The notes beneath the pieces are model-generated. The model worked only from the letters and a program-made list of their open reading frames with translations, was not told where the DNA came from and made no database searches. The position numbers were made by a program, and so were the translations under genes. Shown in pieces: positions 58,884-64,000 of a stretch of 64,000 bases of DNA (the first letter of the stretch is position 1; each line of letters opens with the position of its first letter). The stretch comes from GCA-002282575 sp964606405 (GTDB lineage: Bacteria > Pseudomonadota > Gammaproteobacteria > Thiomicrospirales > Thiomicrospiraceae), in contig CAZSGH010000011.1 of NCBI GenBank assembly GCA_964606405.1, positions 1-64,000 on the forward strand. The letters run 5' to 3'.

Positions 58884-60992
58884 ATGGCAGTAACAAATTC
58901 TCTGATTAGTAGCTTGTTACCGACAACAACAAGCACTACTTCAAAAAGTGGTTTCGATACGGCAAAAGCATTAAAAGATGCGGTTGCTCAGACCTTAACA
59001 ACCTCTTTGGGGGCAGGTCAGTTTGATGTGGGTACCATTTCTAAGGCGTTAGCCTCGGCAGATGTGGCAACTAAGAAACAGTACTTAACTGATAAGCAGA
59101 CAGTAATTCAGAATAAGCTGGCGGGTTTTGATCTACTCAGTAATGCGTTAGATAGCATTAAAACCAACTTGAGTGGATTAAATACACCCGCAACTTTCAA
59201 TGCCATGTCTGTCACTGCATCGGATAGTGCTGCCTTGGGAACAACCTTAACGGGCAAGCCAAGTGCAGGTGCATATGAAGTGACGATTAATCAGCGCGCT
59301 CAAGCACATACTTTGGCATCTGTCGGGACGGCTTCGCAATACACTGCATTAGGTACAGGAACATTTAACCTCACGGTTGGCGGCTCAACAAAAGCGATTA
59401 CCATTGACTCATCGAACAATACGCTGCAAGGACTAAAAGGGGCGATTAATGCTGCAGGGCTTGGTGTCAACGCGTCTATTGTTAATGATGGTACAGGTTA
59501 CCGTCTCGTCATGGCCGCTCAGCAAACAGGTCAGGGTAATGGTATTTCGATTAGTGTGACCGATGGTGACGGTAACGATACTGACACAACAGGCTTGTCG
59601 CAGTTTGCTTTTGGTAATGGTACCAATAATATGGTGCAGACAATCGCAGCGCAAGATGCTCAGTTTACAGTGAACGGCTTGTCTCTAACTTCATCAACGA
59701 ACACTGCAACTGGTGTTGTTGATGGTGTCAGTCTTAATTTAAATAAAGCACAGCCTGGTGTTCCTATCACCTTAACGGTTGGTGCCGATACGGCTGGTTT
59801 GTCGGATAAGGTTCAGTCATTTGTTGATGATATGAATGCCATGCGTGACGTTATTAAGTATTTAGGCTCTTACGAGAAAGATCCAGAAGATCCTACCAAA
59901 GGCTCATTGAAAGGCGAGCAGTCACTAAAACAGATCACTAATGACATCAAAAAGTTTTTACAATTCCGAACATCTGATGGCGGTGCTTATCAATCGATGG
60001 CGGATATTGGGATTAAATCCAACTTGGATGGTACGTTAGAATTAGATAGCGCTAAGTTGTCGGCTGCCATAGCTGCAGATCCATCTGCTGTTGGCAAGTT
60101 GTTTTCTGCTAATGCCGTAGCGACAGATAATCAGGTAAGCTATTCTGGATCTTCCGATAAAACGGTAGCTGGAACTTATAATTTGACGGTTAATCAGTCT
60201 GCACGTCAGGCACTCTATTTAGGTAATATGGCATCAGGTCTTGCGACGGATCCTATTACCATTACGGCTGGTGATAACAGTTTTGCTTTATCAATTAATG
60301 GCACTGCTTCAACGACGCTAAGTTTGGCAGCAGGAACCTATACGCGCGAAAACTTGGCCAAAGTGATGCAGACAGCGATCAATAATGACGCCAATTTAAA
60401 AGCGAAAGGCCTAACCGTCCAAATGGGTTTCGATTCAGCCAATAACCGATTCCAACTGTCTACCGATAAGTTTGGTAGCGCCTCGACGGTTAATTTTAGC
60501 AGTTTAAGCGCAGGTTTGACGACCAATATGGGCTTGGCGACGGGAGCTGGTTCTGCTGGAAGTTATGCGGGTCAGGATGTTATGGGAGCTTTGGAGAAAG
60601 ATGGTACTTCGTATACCTTTGTTGGTACGGGGCAACATGTCAAAATTAATAGCTTTTTGACAGGGTCGCCTCGAGATTTAGAATTTGATATCGCGGGTTC
60701 CGCAACAGGATCGCGCGGTACGCTGACTTTTCAGCGAGGCTTTTCGGCTCAAATGACCAAAAGTATTACGGATATGTTTGATGCCAAGAGCGGCACAATC
60801 GGGGTTTCTGTTACGGCTTTGGGTAAGCGAGATGTCGAATATACAGACAAATTAAAACAAGTTGATGTACGTTATGAGCAAGCACTTGCGCGCTATACCA
60901 ATCAGTTTTCGATTGTCAATTCGACAATTGCTAACTTAACGAACTTAAGAACCTCATTAACAGCGTCTCTAAAGCAAAGTAGTAGCAATTAA
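58884..60992 (+). CDS. fliD: Filament cap protein FliD
   Basis: Hook-associated protein 2, 702 residues. The FliD N-terminal part includes LAGFDLLSNALDSIKTNLSG and FNAMSVTASDSAALGTTLTG. A flagellin hook IN motif (YEVTINQRAQAHTLAS) is followed by the C-terminal coiled region (LKQVDVRYEQALARYTNQFS, LTNLRTSLTASLK). It caps the growing filament. The next gene starts within its stop (TAATG). The protein is longer than many FliD (about 450-480), with the extra length in the middle. Confidence 0.95.
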   Translation: MAVTNSLISSLLPTTTSTTSKSGFDTAKALKDAVAQTLTTSLGAGQFDVGTISKALASADVATKKQYLTDKQTVIQNKLAGFDLLSNALDSIKTNLSGLNTPATFNAMSVTASDSAALGTTLTGKPSAGAYEVTINQRAQAHTLASVGTASQYTALGTGTFNLTVGGSTKAITIDSSNNTLQGLKGAINAAGLGVNASIVNDGTGYRLVMAAQQTGQGNGISISVTDGDGNDTDTTGLSQFAFGNGTNNMVQTIAAQDAQFTVNGLSLTSSTNTATGVVDGVSLNLNKAQPGVPITLTVGADTAGLSDKVQSFVDDMNAMRDVIKYLGSYEKDPEDPTKGSLKGEQSLKQITNDIKKFLQFRTSDGGAYQSMADIGIKSNLDGTLELDSAKLSAAIAADPSAVGKLFSANAVATDNQVSYSGSSDKTVAGTYNLTVNQSARQALYLGNMASGLATDPITITAGDNSFALSINGTASTTLSLAAGTYTRENLAKVMQTAINNDANLKAKGLTVQMGFDSANNRFQLSTDKFGSASTVNFSSLSAGLTTNMGLATGAGSAGSYAGQDVMGALEKDGTSYTFVGTGQHVKINSFLTGSPRDLEFDIAGSATGSRGTLTFQRGFSAQMTKSITDMFDAKSGTIGVSVTALGKRDVEYTDKLKQVDVRYEQALARYTNQFSIVNSTIANLTNLRTSLTASLKQSSSN

Positions 60993-61297
60993 TGGATACA
61001 TCTCTTTTGAATGACTTGATTGAAGCTGAAAGCTTGGCGAAGATAGTTGTTGATGAGGCAAATTTAGATGCTTATGCTCAGCGAGTTGAGCAATGGCAAT
61101 TGTCTGTCGAGTCGAGCGTTGCACAATTGTCACGACCGTTTAGTGATGTTAATGTTTCGGCAATTGAGCAGTTGCTTAAGCAGAGCAGTGTGATGTCTGA
61201 TAATCTTATTCAGTTAAAGCAACAACTGCATAAAGATCAGCAGTCATTGCTAAAAGGGAATGCAGCAGCGCATGCTTATGTGTCATCTGCTATTTAG
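60992..61297 (+). CDS. FliT-like flagellar chaperone
   Basis: Predicted helical protein of 101 residues, acidic and Gln/Leu-rich. It overlaps the fliD stop by one base. Position and size fit FliT, the chaperone that escorts FliD; direct sequence signatures are weak. fliS, which usually comes between fliD and fliT, is absent here. It could instead be a divergent FliS or an unrelated helper. Confidence 0.6.
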   Translation: MDTSLLNDLIEAESLAKIVVDEANLDAYAQRVEQWQLSVESSVAQLSRPFSDVNVSAIEQLLKQSSVMSDNLIQLKQQLHKDQQSLLKGNAAAHAYVSSAI

Positions 61298-61303
61298 ATA
61301 GAA

Positions 61304-61334
61304 TATGAAAAACGCAGCTTGTGCTTTTTTCATA
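61304..61334 (+). terminator. Terminator-like hairpin after the FliT-like gene
   Basis: TATGAAAAA and TTTTTTCATA pair around ACGCAGCTTGTGC, in which GCA/TGC can extend the stem. It lies ahead of the hairpin-only repeat before suhB. Confidence 0.6.
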
Positions 61335-61340
61335 CTTCTA

Positions 61341-61382
61341 GACGCCACTAAAAATAAGCGAAGCGATGTTTTTAGTGGTGTC
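61341..61382. repeat. Hairpin-only copy of the 150-bp element between the FliT-like gene and suhB
   Basis: GACGCCACTAAAAA and TTTTTAGTGGTGTC form the arms around TAAGCGAAGCGATG. Compared with the common CCTCTAAAAA arm, CCACTAAAAA is matched by GTGG on the other side, a compensated change. Confidence 0.75.
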
Positions 61383-61383
61383 C

Positions 61384-62184
61384 TTACTTACGGTAGGCCT
61401 CGGGAACTACTGGCGCTAACGTTTTCATCATAGCTGCGAGTAATTTGGGGTTGGCAGCAACAATGTTGCCCGAGTTTAAATAGTATTCTCCGCCCGCAAA
61501 ATCACACACTAATCCGCCTGCTTCTTGCACAATGAGTGCGCCAGCAGCAATGTCCCAACTATTGAGTTTGAATTCCCAGAAACCGTCTACGCGGCCCATA
61601 GCCACCCAAGCCAAATCAAGCGCAGCAGAGCCAGCGCGACGAATGCCGGCTGTTTGCGGCATAAAGGCTTTGAGTGTATCCATGTAAACATCTAAATGGT
61701 CAAAGTCGCGGAAAGGGAAGCCCGTTGCTAACAGAGAGCCTGCTAGGGTGCGTTGTTCAGTCACGCGAATACGACGGTTGTTCATTTGCGCGCCAGCACC
61801 TTTAGAGGCACTAAACATTTCTTGACGGACAGGATCAAAAATGACACCATGCGCCAACTTGCCACGGTGTAACACTGCGATGGATACCGCAAATTGCGGT
61901 ATGCCATGTAAGAAGTTTGTTGTGCCATCTAGCGGATCAATAATCCATAAATACTCTTCATCGTCGCCGATAAAACCGCTTTCTTCACCTAAAATGGCAT
62001 GAGTTGGGTAATATTTTTGAATGGTTTGTATAATATCCCGTTCAGCGGCGCGGTCAACTTCGCTGACAAAGTCGTTTTCGCCTTTGCTTTCAATCGTTAG
62101 TCTGTCTGCTTGCTGGAGATGACGAGAAATGGTGTTACCAGCGCGTGTTGCCGCAATGGTCGCGACATTGAGAATAGGGTGCAT
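61384..62184 (-). CDS. suhB: Inositol-1-monophosphatase family protein SuhB
   Basis: Protein of 266 residues. Metal site residues are visible: GEESGF (E67/E68), IIDPLDGTTNFLHG (D83, D86) and the C-terminal WDIAAGALIVQEAGG. SuhB hydrolyses inositol phosphate and in E. coli also takes part in rRNA transcription antitermination. It is divergent from trmJ, a neighbour it also has in other gammaproteobacteria. Confidence 0.95.
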   Translation of the reverse strand: MHPILNVATIAATRAGNTISRHLQQADRLTIESKGENDFVSEVDRAAERDIIQTIQKYYPTHAILGEESGFIGDDEEYLWIIDPLDGTTNFLHGIPQFAVSIAVLHRGKLAHGVIFDPVRQEMFSASKGAGAQMNNRRIRVTEQRTLAGSLLATGFPFRDFDHLDVYMDTLKAFMPQTAGIRRAGSAALDLAWVAMGRVDGFWEFKLNSWDIAAGALIVQEAGGLVCDFAGGEYYLNSGNIVAANPKLLAAMMKTLAPVVPEAYRK

Positions 62185-62254
62185 AGAGCTTTCCTTTAAT
62201 ACAAACAGACAAACTAAAATGAGGGAAGAACAAGTGGGCGCATATTATAGCATG

Positions 62255-62371
62255 AGGCACATCTAAAAAGGGGCGGGGGGCTTGTGGAAGGGATTGGGGT
62301 GATAATTGCATATAAGCGATGTCGTTTCCCCTTACACCGGACCAGCTACCCATTGAGTTTTTAGAGGTGCT
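62255..62371. repeat. Shortened 150-bp element between suhB and trmJ
   Basis: GGCACATCTAAAAAGG at the left and GAGTTTTTAGAGGTGCTC at the right keep the terminal repeats. The inner stem is GTGGAAGGGATTGGGG with TTTCCCCTTAC. The hairpin next to one end is missing; a separate AAAGCG/CGCTTT hairpin lies at about 62391-62414. Confidence 0.6.
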
Positions 62372-62419
62372 CATAATTCTAATAACGGTGCAAAGCGTAT
62401 TTTTTAGCGCTTTCCTAAC

Positions 62420-63211
62420 ATGGTTAAGATAATGGGGGGCGGGATGTCTTTGGTAGAATTAACAACAAGATTAGCATCGATCCGAGTTGTGCTGGTCGAA
62501 ACAACGCACCCAGGTAATATTGGATCGGTAGCACGGGCAATGAAAACCATGGGGTTATCTCAGCTTGTTTTGGTTAATCCCAAGATATTTCCCGATGGCT
62601 TAGCGACAGCTATGGCCAGTGGTGCCGCGGATGTACTTACCAATGCGTGTGTTGTCGATACACTAGCAGATGCCCTGCATGGTTGCTCTTTTGTGATTGG
62701 CACCAGCGCGCGCGAACGCGCATCTAGCTGGCCTCAAGTTGATGCGCGTGGTGCTGCAACCTTATTGTTAGAACAAGTCGATGCTCAGGCGCAGGTCGCT
62801 TTAGTGTTTGGGCGGGAAAGTTCGGGATTGACTAATTTAGAGTTAGATGCCTGTCATGTTTTGGGGCATGTGCCCACCAATCCTGAGTATGGTTCGCTGA
62901 ATTTGGCAATGGGCGTGCAAATCTTTGCTTACGAGCTATGGATGCAAGCTCAACAACGTCAAGGCTGGGATAGGAGCTATAAGCAAGGAAAGACCTTGGC
63001 GACGAGTGAAGAGTTGGCTCAGTTCTACGAACATTTACAACAAACACTGGTTGATATCGAGTTTTTAGATGCGCGTCAACACGATCGTTTGATGCGACGC
63101 TTTAAGCGCTTGTTGGTTCGCACCGATGTAGAGTCTAAAGAGTTGGTGATGCTGCGTGGTATTTTACGCAGTATGCAACGTGTGGCAAGATTGGCGTTTG
63201 ATAAATCCTAA
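62420..63211 (+). CDS. trmJ: tRNA (cytidine/uridine-2'-O)-methyltransferase TrmJ
   Basis: SPOUT-class RNA methyltransferase of up to 263 residues. RVVLVETTHPGNIGSVARAM, VIGTSARERASSWP, ALVFGRESSGLTNLEL and the knot motif NPEYGSLNLAMGVQIFAYEL match TrmJ. It methylates position 32 of several tRNAs. An ATG at 62444 (MSLVELTT), with GGGGGG just upstream, may be the true start. The TAA stop lies in the first arm of the repeat that follows (TCCTAAAAAT). Confidence 0.93.
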   Translation: MVKIMGGGMSLVELTTRLASIRVVLVETTHPGNIGSVARAMKTMGLSQLVLVNPKIFPDGLATAMASGAADVLTNACVVDTLADALHGCSFVIGTSARERASSWPQVDARGAATLLLEQVDAQAQVALVFGRESSGLTNLELDACHVLGHVPTNPEYGSLNLAMGVQIFAYELWMQAQQRQGWDRSYKQGKTLATSEELAQFYEHLQQTLVDIEFLDARQHDRLMRRFKRLLVRTDVESKELVMLRGILRSMQRVARLAFDKS

Positions 63212-63350
63212 AAATATCGCTTCGCTTATTTTTTAGAATTTCCATGTTTGTTTTTTGGCTGGTGGAAGGGGATTAAGTTAATTGGTTCCAGTTAATTTCT
63301 GCAACCCCTTCCTCCAGACCGCCAACCCGTTAGGTTTTTTAGAAGCCCAC
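63207..63350 (+). repeat. 150-bp intergenic element, copy between trmJ and cysE
   Basis: The left hairpin arms CTAAAAAT and ATTTTTTAG are another compensated variant. The inner stem is GGTGGAAGGGG with CCCCTTCC, and the right end is CCCGTTAGGTTTTTTAGAAG. It overlaps the trmJ stop codon. Confidence 0.8.
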
Positions 63351-63373
63351 TTTGGTAATCAGGAGAAAGAACG

Positions 63374-64000
63374 ATGACTTTATGGCAATTGTGGAAAGAA
63401 GACGTGCAGTGTGTGTTTGCGCGTGACCCCGCCGCACGTTCAACTTGGGAGGTTTTGCTGACTTATCCTGGTGTTCATGCGGTATTCTGGTATCGGCTCG
63501 CCAATAAAATTTGGCGTAACGACTTTAAATTGTTGGCTCGTTGGTTGTCTACGATGGCTCGTTGGTTTACAGGTGTCGAAATTCATCCTGCAGCAACCAT
63601 TGGGCGACGTTTATTTATCGATCATGGTATGGGGGTTGTTATTGGTGAAACTGCCGAAATTGGTGATGACGTCACCCTGTACCATGGTGTGACACTTGGC
63701 GGCACAAGCTGGCGGGTGGGTAAACGTCATCCGACCTTGGGTAATGGGGTTATTGTTGGGGCTGGCGCTAAGGTGCTTGGTCCAATTATTGTGGCAGATA
63801 ATGCACGGATTGGTTCTAATGCTGTTGTGGTTAAAGATGTGCCAGCGGATGCAACGGTTGTCGGTATTCCGGGGCATTTGGTTCGACGTAAAACAGAAGA
63901 AGATGTTAAAAGGGCGCAAGCAGCGACTAGTATTCTGGGTTTTGATGCTTATGGCGCGGGTAAAGATACTCCTGATCCTGTAGAGCGCGCTATTCATGCA
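63374..64000 (+). CDS. cysE: Serine O-acetyltransferase CysE (3' end outside window)
   Basis: The first 209 codons are present and open to the window edge. CysE features are the N-terminal DPAARSTWEVLLTYPGVHAV and WYRLANKIW, then the left-handed beta-helix with GVEIHPAATIGRRLFIDHGM, GVVIGETAEIGDDVTLYHGV, TLGGTSW and GIPGHLVRRK. It makes O-acetylserine, the precursor of cysteine. AGGAGA lies eight bases before the ATG. Only the C-terminal tail is missing. Confidence 0.95.
   Translation, partial: MTLWQLWKEDVQCVFARDPAARSTWEVLLTYPGVHAVFWYRLANKIWRNDFKLLARWLSTMARWFTGVEIHPAATIGRRLFIDHGMGVVIGETAEIGDDVTLYHGVTLGGTSWRVGKRHPTLGNGVIVGAGAKVLGPIIVADNARIGSNAVVVKDVPADATVVGIPGHLVRRKTEEDVKRAQAATSILGFDAYGAGKDTPDPVERAIHA

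Noticed and set aside
17532..63350. CRISPR-like interpretation of the repeats
   Set aside because: The copies are single units of about 150 bases scattered between genes in both orientations, without regular spacers or cas genes.
1..64000. tRNA or rRNA genes
   Set aside because: No cloverleaf-like stretch with a GGTTCRA-type T arm in proper context was recognised by eye; GGTTCAACTC at about 29009 has no matching arms.

Overview
The window reads as a chromosomal segment of a motile gammaproteobacterium with a moderate GC content. The gene set points there: a DnaE1-type polymerase, MdtABC/OprM-type RND efflux, FlgT, CheV, RlmC, PrmB, TrmJ, and a flagellar layout like that of Pseudomonas or Vibrio (flgM/flgN/flgA, cheV, flgB to flgL, a glycosylation island, flagellins, flaG, fliD). 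I could not name the genus. No tRNA, rRNA, CRISPR array or complete insertion sequence was recognised.

Layout. 1-0.5 kb: a RelB/DinJ antitoxin with what looks like a decayed toxin gene. 0.5-4 kb: dnaE. 4-16 kb: an RND efflux locus (outer-membrane lipoprotein, mdtC, mdtB, mdtA, minus strand). It is interrupted by a DHH phosphoesterase gene and a NERD-domain/zinc-ribbon pair, and is joined head to tail to pilZ-flgN-flgM. 16-33.7 kb: flgA, cheV, flgT, flgBCDEFGHIJKL and an MltC-like lytic transglycosylase. 33.8-45 kb: a legionaminic acid island (legB, legC, legH, legI, legG, a methyltransferase, ptmE-like, legF) ending in a Maf-type flagellin glycosyltransferase. 45-61 kb: four flagellin genes, flaG, fliD and a FliT-like chaperone, interleaved with a serC/ATP-grasp pair and with housekeeping genes rlmC, lon, mog and prmB. 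61-64 kb: suhB, trmJ and the start of cysE.

How the parts work together. Three sigma54-type (-24/-12) promoters lie before flgB, flgF and flgI. Good sigma28-type promoters lie before flgM, fla1, fla2, fla4 and fliD, with a weaker one before cheV. This fits the usual middle/late flagellar hierarchy with FlgM as anti-sigma28. The Leg island can make CMP-legionaminic acid, and the Maf protein at its end is the likely transferase onto the flagellins next door. FlgJ has only its rod-cap half, and the lytic transglycosylase after flgL may supply the missing wall-cutting activity.

The most striking unexplained structure is a family of intergenic elements of about 145-150 bp, with roughly 14 full or degenerate copies and 3 hairpin-only copies. 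They have terminal inverted repeats resembling GGGAACCTCTAAAAAC, a left-hand hairpin with compensatory base changes between copies, and an inner GGAAGGGG/CCCCTTCC stem. They supply stop codons (rlmC, legC, trmJ), a probable ribosome-binding site (flgA) and false 5' extensions (flgT, the ATP-grasp gene). A second, dRS3-like palindromic repeat (ATTCCC-N8-GGGAAT) has inserted in frame into mdtC.
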